Below the pieces are notes generated by a model, which saw only the letters and a list, made by a program, of their open reading frames with translations, did no database searches and was not told the origin of the DNA. Below, in pieces: positions 1-6,744 of a stretch of DNA of 15,306 nucleotides. The DNA comes from ZC4RG30 sp965652645 (GTDB lineage Bacteria > Pseudomonadota > Gammaproteobacteria > Steroidobacterales > Steroidobacteraceae), in assembly GCA_965652645.1 (NCBI GenBank), contig CBFGXE010000054.1, positions 1 to 15,306 of the forward strand. The letters are read 5' to 3'. Position numbers and translations under genes: made by a program. Within the stretch, counting starts at the first letter, position 1. Each line of letters begins with the position of its first letter.

Positions 1-445
1 GCACGATCTCGTCGCCCACCTTCCAGCCGGAGGCATCCAGCACCTGGATGCGGTTGGCGCCGGCGTTGGCCGTGGCGGCGAGCTTGGTCCAGGTGTGCGT
101 GCGGTTGCCGTGCAGGTTCAGCGTGCCGCCGGAGATCATGATGCCGCGGTCGCCCATGCCGGCCATCACGTCCTCGCCCTTCACGTTGTCGGTGAAGGTG
201 ATGGTGGCATTGCGGGTGTGGGGGCGCGAGGCGGTGCCGATTTCCAGCTCGCCGTGGAGCATGATCCACTCGGTGGTCAGCTCGAGGTCGGCGTCATTGG
301 CGAAGGTGAGCTTGCCGTCGATCGACAGGCCACCCAGCGCGGGCGGGCTGACGTCCAGGATGACATTCCTGTCCTTGCCGATGACGACCTTCTCACCCTC
401 GGCCGGCACCTTGCGGTTGGGCCAGGTGTTGGGATCGGACCAGCG
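1..445 (-). repeat. Direct repeat, left copy (paired with 4834-5278)
   Basis: The stretch aligns to 4834-5278 at a constant offset of 4833 bases with no gap, covering the signal-peptide boundary, the G8 domain and the following strands of two paralogous genes in the same orientation. Most differences are single substitutions, many of them silent. It marks a gene duplication. Homologous recombination between the copies would remove the DUF4282 and UGSC-like genes and fuse the two G8 genes. Confidence 0.85.
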
Positions 446-555
446 GCTGGCCTGCGGCGTGGCGTTCTGTGCCTGCACGGCAGTCAGCACGCCGCCCAGC
501 AGGACTGCCGGGACCAGCGATGCCAGAAGGACCGAGCGATATCTCCTACTCATGA
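1..555 (-). CDS. G8-domain (CEMIP-like) exported protein, second copy; partial and frameshifted near its start
   Basis: This is the N-terminal part of a secreted beta-helix protein, cut by the left window edge. The encoded signal-peptide core, G8 domain and first strands match the complete copy at 2801-5386 with about 18 differences in about 150 residues, so the function should be the same, probably binding or cleaving an extracellular polysaccharide. The ATG at 553-555, behind a GGGGG ribosome site, sits where the other copy starts. However, 26 bases separate it from the shared CTT-CTG codons instead of 24, so the ATG frame does not enter the conserved frame, which runs from about 541 down to 2. 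The excess falls in an ATATAT stretch (539-544). Read directly in the conserved frame, the next upstream codon of note is a TAG at 548-550, and no good alternative start is visible. It may be a young pseudogene, an unusual start, or a base-calling error. Confidence 0.75.
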
Positions 556-584
556 CTTAACCCCCGAACTCCATGTTGAAAAGG

Positions 585-602
585 CCCGTATTACCGGGCT
601 CA
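585..602 (-). terminator. Weak intrinsic terminator candidate
   Basis: Read on the minus strand, a GCCCG/CGGGC stem of five pairs (plus one G-T) with a six-base loop is followed by CCTTTTC. It lies between the UGSC-like gene and the second G8 gene. The stem is short and the T run is only four, so it could be partial or inactive. Confidence 0.3.
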
Positions 603-748
603 GAGCCGAAACTTTTGGAGGCCGGAGCATAGCGCGAATGCCTGCCGGCCGGGATGGTCCCGCCAGGGAATACCGCCCGGCCAACGCCGGTCATTACGTC
701 GCGTTCCGAATCCCGCCAGTTTCAGTATGCGCAAGGGTTGCCAGTGGG

Positions 749-778
749 GCAGGCGGCCCGGGCCGACCTGCCGCCTGC
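749..778 (-). terminator. Hairpin directly after the UGSC-like gene
   Basis: Perfect 8-bp arms gcaggcgg (749-756) and ccgcctgc (771-778) flank a 14-base GC-rich loop, starting two bases beyond the TGA at 780-782. There is no T run, so it may act as a 3'-end stabilising hairpin or a Rho-associated pause rather than a classic intrinsic terminator. Confidence 0.5.
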
Positions 779-779
779 A

Positions 780-2369
780 TCAGCGCCACTTGTCGATCGA
801 AACCGTTTGCGGGCGGTACATGTGCCAGGCCTGCATCATGGGGGCGGCATCGCCACCGGCCACTACCACATGGATGGTTCCCGGCTGGTACACCGGCGCC
901 GGGGTGCCCGTGCCGCGTGCGGGCCGGATGGTGTTCTGCTGCAGGAAGTCCCGTACGTCCGCCTTGCCCATTCCCTGCCGGGCCAGGTCCTGTGCCCGGG
1001 GCGGGGAGATGATCAGCACGGCGCCGCTGGGCAGCTGGAAGCGCGCGAGGTCCGGCGGCACGTCGGCCAGTTCCGTCCCCAGCCCGTAGTTGCCGGCATG
1101 GGCCCAGCCACCGCTGAAGAAGGTGAGGGTGCTTTCCGCCCTGCCGAAGCCCTGCGTGACGCTGAGTGGTTCCCAGGGGCTTTCTTCCTCGTTCTCGGCG
1201 AACATGAAGCTGTAGTTCGCATTGGCGCCGATCACCGCCATGATGTTCACGCCCGGTGCGCCGCCTCCCAGGTTGGTGATGAACAGGCGCAGCGCCCGGC
1301 CCATGGCCGCATTGGCCTGGTTGCCGGGCCCCACCGCATTGACGCCGGAGTTCATCTTCAGCGCCCGGGCAATGGGTCCATTGACCACCTGCATGAAGGC
1401 AAAGGAGTTGGTGGAGCGCAGCATCGAGTTGAGGTTGAACTTCTGGTAGGCCTCGATGGTGGCCAGCAGGACCGGCAGCTGTTCCGGGAGGCAGCCGGCC
1501 ATCACCGCGTTGATAGCCACCTGCCGCACGGTCACGCGCAGTCCCTCCGGGGCGAAGGATTCGGCGACCACCTCGTCCGGCGAGTGGCTGGTGCCCTTGA
1601 GCATGGCGGCAACGGCCTCGCGCGTCGGGGGCACGAGGGGAAGGCCGTCGGTGAAGCCCTTCTCGTGGAAAACACGCTGGATCTGCTCCAGGCTGCCGGT
1701 CGCGGCGATCTCCGGGTGTGGCGGTGGAGCGATGGTGCCGGTGGCGCGCTCGACCGTCGTCAGCGGGGCCGTGAGCGTGGCGATGGCCTGTTCGATGGCC
1801 TCGGTGTAACGGGTCTTTTCCATCGTCTCGATCGGATATGAGAAGGCGACGCCACGGACCTGGGCGCCTTCGCGCGCCAGGGTGGTCTCGCGCACTGTCT
1901 CGAGCTGGTCGAAGTAGGCGGCGCCGCCGGGGATGCCGCTGCGCTCCAGGTGCGAGCTCCACTTGAACACATAGGAAGTGGTGGAGGAGGAAGCCGCACC
2001 GATGTAGATGAAGCCGTCGGCACCTTCCTTCATCTCCTGCCACAGCGCGGGATCGTCTTCGGAGTAACGCGTGTTGCGGTTCTTCACCACCGCCCGGGCC
2101 ACCTTGTGGCGGGATTCGAGCGAGGAGGCGATGTCCCGGGCCACCTGGTCCATTCCCGAACCACTGGGCCAGGACATGATGATGTAGATGCGCTGGCCGG
2201 CCAGGGAGCGCAGCCGCGGAACCAGGGGAATCCGCTCCACGGCAGGGAAGTTGCCGCGTGGGTCGAGCGCGGCGTAGACCGGGGTCTGCGCCTGCGCCCA
2301 AACCGGCGCGGCAACGCTGATCGTGGTGAATGCCAGTGCCAGGGCGGCAAGGATTGCTCGCCGGTTCAT
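780..2369 (-). CDS. Secreted two-domain protein, UGSC-like N-terminal domain without the redox residues
   Basis: The 529-residue product has a clear Sec signal peptide (residues 1-25, cleavage near VWA). Residues about 50-200 resemble the UGSC (seleno)protein family: LAGQRIYII at 56-64, then a strand ending in the family's U-G-S-C site and an LExxGIP helix. Here that site reads ASSS (126-129), so both redox positions are Ala/Ser. Residues about 230-460 carry the domain known next to UGSC proteins, with DGLPLVPPT (241-249), NAVMAGC (287-293), a GPGNQANAAMGRALRL block and an AENEEESPWEP block. The single cysteine of the protein is Cys293 in the NAVMAGC motif. The ATG at 2367-2369 follows GGAG at good spacing. 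It lies 52 bases after the DUF4282 gene, probably in one transcript. Its reaction is unknown. Family assignment is from memory of motifs and is moderately sure; the CDS itself is certain. Confidence 0.85.
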   Translation of the reverse strand: MNRRAILAALALAFTTISVAAPVWAQAQTPVYAALDPRGNFPAVERIPLVPRLRSLAGQRIYIIMSWPSGSGMDQVARDIASSLESRHKVARAVVKNRNTRYSEDDPALWQEMKEGADGFIYIGAASSSTTSYVFKWSSHLERSGIPGGAAYFDQLETVRETTLAREGAQVRGVAFSYPIETMEKTRYTEAIEQAIATLTAPLTTVERATGTIAPPPHPEIAATGSLEQIQRVFHEKGFTDGLPLVPPTREAVAAMLKGTSHSPDEVVAESFAPEGLRVTVRQVAINAVMAGCLPEQLPVLLATIEAYQKFNLNSMLRSTNSFAFMQVVNGPIARALKMNSGVNAVGPGNQANAAMGRALRLFITNLGGGAPGVNIMAVIGANANYSFMFAENEEESPWEPLSVTQGFGRAESTLTFFSGGWAHAGNYGLGTELADVPPDLARFQLPSGAVLIISPPRAQDLARQGMGKADVRDFLQQNTIRPARGTGTPAPVYQPGTIHVVVAGGDAAPMMQAWHMYRPQTVSIDKWR

Positions 2370-2421
2370 TGCTCCAGTCCCTTCTGCCCGGGGACCGGCA
2401 TTGTAGCCACCGCTGCGGCGT

Positions 2422-2679
2422 TCAGGGTTTGCGGCGGATTTCCTGCAGTGCCTCGTTCATCTTGAACAGCACGATCAGCAGTTCACACCAGATGCGGGCC
2501 CCGATGACGCCGCCGACGAAGATGGCGATGCCCGCCAGGAAGCGGCCGAAGGTGAAGCCGCCGAAGCCGACGAACCAGGTGGCGATGCCCGAGATTGCCG
2601 CGGCAGCCAGCAGCAGCCAGTACACCAGGGTGATCACCCTGGGCGTGATCATGTTGTCGAAGAAGAAGATGTCTCTCAT
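2422..2679 (-). CDS. DUF4282 family small membrane protein
   Basis: The 85-residue protein begins MRDIFFFDNMITPRVIT, the typical DUF4282 opening, followed by two hydrophobic membrane segments (about residues 14-38 and 45-63). It ends with the conserved RIWCELLIVLFKMNEAL stretch, rich in charged residues at the very C-terminus. Full length for the family. The ATG is preceded by GAGGA eight bases upstream. It sits between the complete G8-domain gene (121 bases upstream) and the UGSC-like gene (52 bases downstream) on the same strand. The biochemical role of DUF4282 proteins is not established. Its place among secreted proteins suggests an inner-membrane accessory, which is inference. Confidence 0.88.
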   Translation of the reverse strand: MRDIFFFDNMITPRVITLVYWLLLAAAAISGIATWFVGFGGFTFGRFLAGIAIFVGGVIGARIWCELLIVLFKMNEALQEIRRKP

Positions 2680-2719
2680 GGCGGCGTTCCTCTTGTTTAT
2701 TGTTCTTCAGGAAGCAATT

Positions 2720-2743
2720 GGCCGCGGGCGGGAACCCGCGGCC
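2720..2743 (-). terminator. Strong GC hairpin downstream of the complete G8 gene
   Basis: Nine-base perfect arms ggccgcggg (2720-2728) and cccgcggcc (2735-2743) surround a six-base loop, in the 121-base gap between the G8 gene and the DUF4282 gene. On the minus strand it is followed by AATTGC and not by a T run, so an attenuating or mRNA-protecting role is as likely as true termination. Confidence 0.45.
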
Positions 2744-2763
2744 TTGGCGCCGTCCATCATGGC

Positions 2764-2781
2764 ACCGGCCTTGCGGCCGGT
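2764..2781 (-). other. 7-bp hairpin with GCAA tetraloop
   Basis: On the minus strand ACCGGCC-GCAA-GGCCGGT forms a seven-pair stem closed by a GNRA tetraloop. It lies 20 bases after the stop of the complete G8 gene and just upstream of the larger hairpin at 2720-2743. The pair is likely a 3'-end or intercistronic mRNA structure. Confidence 0.45.
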
Positions 2782-2800
2782 CCATACGTATTGCCGTGTT

Positions 2801-5386
2801 TTAGCGGCTCACCTTCACGAGCTCGCCGCCGCCGTGGCCGCCGCGCTCGTCATCGCCCTTTGAGACGATCTTCACCCACAGCGTGTCCGCGCCCTTGTAG
2901 TAGGACGTGGCGCTGGCCTTGCGCAACGCATCCAGGCTGGCCACCTCGGTGCCCGAGGCCGCCTTGGTGAAGCCGGGAATCTCCAGCAGCACCCAAGAGC
3001 CGGCATCCAGCTCGATCACGTGCAGGTCCATGGCGGTGCGCTCGGTGGTGAGCTTCATCTCGGTGTTGCCCCGGATGTTGGTGCCCACCTCGACCTTGAA
3101 TTGCTTGCCCTTGCGACTGAAGACCACCGGCGGCAGGTCGCCTCCCGGCACGGCGCCGGAGCTGATGCCGCCGAAGGCGAAGCCGCGGCCGTTCATCACG
3201 CTCATGCGACCGCCATCACCCTTGCACACCGCGGCGTTCCAGTCCTTCCTGATCTGGCAGAACTCGGGGTCCACGGCGATGCTGTCGTGCACGCCATCGT
3301 GGATGACCACGTAGGAGGGGCCATTGCCCAGCGAGCCGTCGCGGTCCTTGAAGGCCGCGGTCTTGTACGCCAGGCTGCCGGCGTCATTGTCGTTGCCCCA
3401 CTTGCGTTCCATCGGGGGGTAGTACACCGGCTTGGCCTTCTCGAACTTCACCTTCTCGATGGCGTTGTTGGAGCTGGCGCCAAAGCTGGTGTAGAGCAGG
3501 TGCGAGATCGCGCCCGTCTTGCGCGTGGCGTTGTCCTGGTAGTTCACGAACTTCGTGTTCACCACGTCGTGCCGGTAGTCGTAGTACTCATAGCCGCGGA
3601 TCGGGAAGTCCGGGATCATGGGCTTGGGCAGGCTGCGGCCGTACTTCTTTTCCTCCGGCGTGCGCGGGTTGCCGACGTTCTCGGTTTCGCCGACGAACAG
3701 CGAGTCGACCACCTGCGAGGAGTAGGCCAGGCCGCTGCCGCCCGCGGCGTGGGTGAAGCCGATTGCGTTGTCCGCGAACTTCACGTTTCTGAACAGGTGC
3801 AGCGAACCACGGCCCCAGATGCCGCCATTGCGGTTCTTGTAGGTGGTGAGGTTCTCGAACACGCTGACCAATGGCTTGCTGTTCGGATCGGCGGGGTTCT
3901 CAAGGCCGGTGTGCGAGCTGCCGGTCACGCCGAAGGTGTTGTCGACGTTGATGTTGCGGTCGAACATGAAGCCGTCGTAGCTGGAGTGGGCCACATTGCC
4001 CGAGAACTCCCTGAAGTGCGTGCGGCGCGGCCAGGTGTTCTTGCTGATCTCCGTGCCTTCGAACTGGCCGTTCGGGTGCTCTGGCAGCGACATCCAGAAG
4101 CCGTTCGCGTCGGAACCGGCCGCCACGTTGTCGCGGAAGACGTTGTCCGGGTTGGTGATCCAGAAGCTGGTCACGGTGTTGTCGGATGGCAGCAGCACCT
4201 GGGCACCCTCGACGCCGTTGGACACCGAGCGCTGGCCGTTCTGCGCCAGGCCCTGGCGGCGCTCGGCGTATTCACCGGCCGCGGCAAGGTTGGTGGGCTG
4301 GCAGGGCAGCGAGGTGTGGCACTTGGTCTGGATCGCCAGGTTCCTCACGAACTCGTTGCCGTGCTCGATGCCGTCTTCCAGGAAGAAGCAGTGGCCCACG
4401 TTGTTGTAGGTCACGTTGTTGTGGATCTGCAGGTAGTTCGTGCCATGCACGGTCACGCAGCGGTTGTAGGTGTCGTGGATGGCTGCGTTCTTCACGTACT
4501 GCCCCTTGGCGTCACCCACCAGGTGCCAGTGGATCGGGTAGCGCGCCAGGGTCAGGTTCTGGCCCATGCGCTGCAGTTCCACGCCCGAGACGAACATGCG
4601 GCTCGACGGCATGGCCATGATGTGGCCGCCGAAGAAGGACTGCGCGGCATCTTCCGAAGCCTGGATCTTGATGTTGCGCGTCAGCAGGCCCACTTCGCCG
4701 CGCTGGTCGACGTCGAAGGTGATCTTGCCGAAGTGCATGTACTCCAGCGGACGATCCAGCGTGATCGCATTGCCGCGGATCGCGGTGATCTTGCGCTTCT
4801 CGGCCTGGCGGGGGTCGTAGTCGGTGGAGGCGAGGATGATTTCGTCGCCCACCTGCCAGCCGGAGGCGTCCAGCACTTCAATTGCCGTGGCACCGGCATC
4901 GGCCGTCCTGGACAGCTTGGTCCACGTGTGGGTGCGGTTGCCGTGCAGGTTCAGCGTGCCGCCGGAAATCATGATGCCGCGGTCGCCCATGCCGGCCATC
5001 ACGTCCTCGCCCTTCACGTTGTCGGTGAAGGTGATGGTGGCCTTGCGGGTGTGCGGACGGGCCTCGGTGCCGATCTCCAGCTCGCCGTGCAGCATGATCC
5101 ACTCGGTGGTGAGCTCAAGGTCGGCGTCATTGGAGAAGGCCAGCTTGCCGTCGATGGACAGGCCGCCCAGTGCCGGGGGGCTCACGTCGAGCACCACCGT
5201 CTTGTCCTTGCCGATGACAACCTTCTCACCCTCGGCCGGCACCTTGCGGTTCGGCCAGGTGGCGGGGTCGGACCAGCGCGAGACAGCCGGCGCTGACGCC
5301 TGCTGGGCAGTGGCAACGAGGGTAAACACGCCGGCCGCAGCCGGAACAAGCAAGGCAAGAAGGATGGGCCGGATCGGCTTTCTCAT
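2801..5386 (-). CDS. G8-domain / CEMIP-like secreted right-handed beta-helix protein, complete copy
   Basis: The 861-residue product starts at the ATG at 5384-5386; longer in-frame starts would place extra residues before an evident signal peptide (residues 1-32). A G8 domain spans about 35-150 (SRWSDPATW, GGLSIDGKL, ISGGTLNLHG). It is followed by motifs shared with animal CEMIP and TMEM2 hyaluronan depolymerases: LASTDYDPRQAE (185-196), EVGLLTRNIKI (231-241), RYPIHWHLVGD (282-292), NRCVTVHGTN (308-317) and GHCFFLEDGIEHGN (331-344). Parallel beta-helix repeats (Nxx..Dnxa patterns) follow to about residue 560. The C-terminal stretch around 780-850 resembles the sandwich end of the same family. 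By family, it binds or cleaves an acidic glycan outside the cell; the bacterial substrate is unknown. A near-identical second copy lies at 1-555. Confidence 0.9.
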   Translation of the reverse strand: MRKPIRPILLALLVPAAAGVFTLVATAQQASAPAVSRWSDPATWPNRKVPAEGEKVVIGKDKTVVLDVSPPALGGLSIDGKLAFSNDADLELTTEWIMLHGELEIGTEARPHTRKATITFTDNVKGEDVMAGMGDRGIMISGGTLNLHGNRTHTWTKLSRTADAGATAIEVLDASGWQVGDEIILASTDYDPRQAEKRKITAIRGNAITLDRPLEYMHFGKITFDVDQRGEVGLLTRNIKIQASEDAAQSFFGGHIMAMPSSRMFVSGVELQRMGQNLTLARYPIHWHLVGDAKGQYVKNAAIHDTYNRCVTVHGTNYLQIHNNVTYNNVGHCFFLEDGIEHGNEFVRNLAIQTKCHTSLPCQPTNLAAAGEYAERRQGLAQNGQRSVSNGVEGAQVLLPSDNTVTSFWITNPDNVFRDNVAAGSDANGFWMSLPEHPNGQFEGTEISKNTWPRRTHFREFSGNVAHSSYDGFMFDRNINVDNTFGVTGSSHTGLENPADPNSKPLVSVFENLTTYKNRNGGIWGRGSLHLFRNVKFADNAIGFTHAAGGSGLAYSSQVVDSLFVGETENVGNPRTPEEKKYGRSLPKPMIPDFPIRGYEYYDYRHDVVNTKFVNYQDNATRKTGAISHLLYTSFGASSNNAIEKVKFEKAKPVYYPPMERKWGNDNDAGSLAYKTAAFKDRDGSLGNGPSYVVIHDGVHDSIAVDPEFCQIRKDWNAAVCKGDGGRMSVMNGRGFAFGGISSGAVPGGDLPPVVFSRKGKQFKVEVGTNIRGNTEMKLTTERTAMDLHVIELDAGSWVLLEIPGFTKAASGTEVASLDALRKASATSYYKGADTLWVKIVSKGDDERGGHGGGELVKVSR
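4834..5278 (-). repeat. Direct repeat, right copy (paired with 1-445)
   Basis: This is the 5' coding part of the complete G8-domain gene. It matches 1-445 without gaps at a fixed offset of 4833 bases. Similarity fades upstream into the variable signal peptide and resumes briefly at the ribosome site (GGGGTTGATGTC against GGGGGTTAAGTC before each ATG). Confidence 0.85.
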
Positions 5387-5752
5387 GACATCAACCCCGT
5401 GATTCGTTTCTTCGAGGGTCCGCGCCTGTCGGGGGGGCACCCCGGACTGCATCGGCATTGGCCGGTACCCGAACTGCAGGATACCGCGATTGCCGGGTGC
5501 GGCGAGGGGACCGGCCCCGCGCGGCAGGGCGCCCCGGGCGCCACGGGCCCGACGCCCGGTTCGATTGTCGGGCAGGCTGGAAGTTCAACGAGGCAGCCTG
5601 CGGGGGGGGGCCTCACTGGGCAGAGCTGCGGGAGAGCAGGAGGCTGGTTGCGACCCTGCAGGGACAGGTGGACACGAAGTTTGCCTTTCCGGATGCAGGT
5701 CTCCTTCGCTCCACTGGCACGGTCAGGTGTGGCTGCCCCCTGGTCTGCTGAC
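5387..5752. other. Intergenic stretch upstream of the G8 gene, no gene seen
   Basis: These 366 bases separate the cupin gene from the complete G8 gene and should hold the latter's promoter, but no convincing -35/-10 pair was found on the minus strand. Notable contents are a G7 run (5431-5437), a G9 run (5602-5610) and a ggcgcc-rich segment near 5527-5542. Open frames crossing it have no recognisable domain and unnatural composition. Confidence 0.5.
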
Positions 5753-6073
5753 TCACAGCACCGGAGAGGTGTGTGGCCCTCCGGTCACAGCAGCGGCCGA
5801 GAAGAACTCCACGTACATGCGCACCGGCCCCACCGGCTCCACCTCATGGGGCTGTTCCGGTTTCACCACGCCCGGCGTACCAGGAACCAGCATCTCTTCA
5901 CTCGGCGGATCGAGGATGCGATAGCGCAGCCTGCCTTCAAGGACATGGATCAGCGCCCAGACTCCCGCCTTGGTGCGATGCTCGCGCTGCAAGCCGGCCG
6001 GCAGGCTGTCCTGGTCGAAAGTGGGCGTGCGCTTGTAGGGGGCAACTCCCGGCGGCAGCACGTTGACGCTCAT
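5753..6073 (-). CDS. DUF1971 (TehB/YeaR-like) cupin protein
   Basis: The 106-residue protein fits the DUF1971 small cupin family (E. coli YeaR and the extra domain of some TehB proteins). It shows YKRTPTFDQDSLPAGLQREH (13-32), a GVWALIHVLEGRLRYRIL strand pair, the PxxPHEVEP metal-type histidine (about residue 82) and a final MYVEFF strand. Its ATG overlaps the stop of the upstream globin gene as ATGA (6070-6073), so the two are translationally coupled. In E. coli YeaR is induced by nitrate and nitric oxide, and the globin neighbour supports a similar context here. The molecular activity of the family is not established. Family call is confident. Confidence 0.88.
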   Translation of the reverse strand: MSVNVLPPGVAPYKRTPTFDQDSLPAGLQREHRTKAGVWALIHVLEGRLRYRILDPPSEEMLVPGTPGVVKPEQPHEVEPVGPVRMYVEFFSAAAVTGGPHTSPVL

Positions 6074-6555
6074 GTGCCAACTCCTGCCCGGGGCGCCGCG
6101 AAGTAGCGCTCGTCACGCCCGAGCAGCACGCCGTGGGCCGTGGCGACGCCCAGTTCCAGGCTGCGCGCAATGAGGCCGGCGCGCTCGATGAACAGTTCCG
6201 CGGCACGCGGCGGGCACACCGTGGCGGCCGTCTCGCGGAACAGTGCCAGCCAGCGGTCGAAATGCTGCGCGTCCACTGGCAGGGGCGCATGCTTCTGCAT
6301 GGGCGCGCCGTGGTAGCGGCCGCTCATCAGCACCACCGAGGACCAGAACAGGCACATGCGCTGCAAGTGGGTGTCCCAGTCGGTGATGCGCGAGGTGAAT
6401 ACCGGGCCGATCAGCGGATCAGCGCGCACCCGGTCGTAGAAGGCATGGACCAGCGCCTCGATCATCGCCTCGTCAATGCCGGTTTCCGCCTGGATGCGCT
6501 CGATGATGCGCTGGCGGCGCTGCTCTTCGGGCTGGAATTGGGGCTGGGCAGGCAA
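6070..6555 (-). CDS. Group III truncated haemoglobin
   Basis: The 161-residue protein is a short globin of group III: AFYDRVRADPLIGPVF (38-53, with the B10 Tyr at 40), a WDTHLQRMCLFWSSVVL E-helix region (60-76) and HFDRWLALFRET (98-109), where His98 is the likely proximal haem ligand. A 10-residue polar head and a tail after helix H make it slightly longer than average. The start is TTG (6553-6555): GAGGAG at 6561-6566 lies five bases upstream, and the nearest ATG (6566-6568) is out of frame and inside that ribosome site. It overlaps the DUF1971 cupin gene. Such globins bind O2 or NO under microaerobic or nitrosative conditions; the exact reaction is unknown. Confidence 0.9.
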   Translation of the reverse strand: MPAQPQFQPEEQRRQRIIERIQAETGIDEAMIEALVHAFYDRVRADPLIGPVFTSRITDWDTHLQRMCLFWSSVVLMSGRYHGAPMQKHAPLPVDAQHFDRWLALFRETAATVCPPRAAELFIERAGLIARSLELGVATAHGVLLGRDERYFAAPRAGVGT

Positions 6556-6560
6556 TTCCG

Positions 6561-6566
6561 CTCCTC
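6561..6566 (-). promoter_or_regulatory. Shine-Dalgarno that fixes a TTG start
   Basis: Minus-strand GAGGAG followed by CGGAA and TTG. An out-of-frame ATG overlaps its 5' end (6566-6568), which could draw ribosomes to a competing frame. Confidence 0.75.
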
Positions 6567-6572
6567 ATGGGT

Positions 6573-6592
6573 TCAGGAAGCCGTCTTCCTGA
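6573..6592. promoter_or_regulatory. Perfect 8-4-8 inverted repeat before the globin operon
   Basis: Arms tcaggaag (6573-6580) and cttcctga (6585-6592) with a ccgt spacer, ending six bases before the globin Shine-Dalgarno. It could be a repressor operator (an NO- or redox-sensing regulator would fit the genes) or a leader RNA hairpin. It does not match the FNR or NsrR consensus as I know them. Confidence 0.5.
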
Positions 6593-6703
6593 TTGGGCAA
6601 TTACCAGCCGGCAAGGTTCCCTCCCGATCGCTACTGCCCGCTGATCGCAGGAGTACGCAGTCTTCGAAGATCGAGAAGTGGCTTGGACGACGAACGCCGA
6701 GCA

Positions 6704-6731
6704 AACACTGGCCGTTATCCTGCCCAGTGTT
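6704..6731 (-). terminator. Hairpin after the small hypothetical gene
   Basis: Eight-base perfect arms aacactgg (6704-6711) and ccagtgtt (6724-6731) with a 12-base loop, 13 bases beyond the TAA at 6745-6747. On the minus strand it continues TGCTCGG without a further T run, so termination strength is uncertain. Confidence 0.45.
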
Positions 6732-6744
6732 GGCGCTCCTCCCG

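Noticed and set aside
694..2301. A second long minus-strand frame and a plus-strand frame (654-1841) across the UGSC-like gene
   Set aside because: Both are out-of-register or antisense shadows with Arg/Gly/Pro-dominated composition, while the 529-residue frame has a signal peptide and family motifs.
3020..5296. A 758-codon open frame on the plus strand
   Set aside because: It lies wholly antisense to the G8-domain gene, is rich in His/Val/Ala/Arg as expected from complementary GC-rich codons, and shows no domain. The minus-strand gene is certain.
5399..6106. An open plus-strand frame spanning the intergenic region and the cupin gene
   Set aside because: It has random-looking composition, no ribosome site, and overlaps a well-supported cupin gene on the other strand.
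6590..6625. Possible FNR site upstream of the globin gene (ccaatcagg / attgggcaatta region)
   Set aside because: It resembles half of TTGAT-N4-ATCAA at best; the second half-site is absent.
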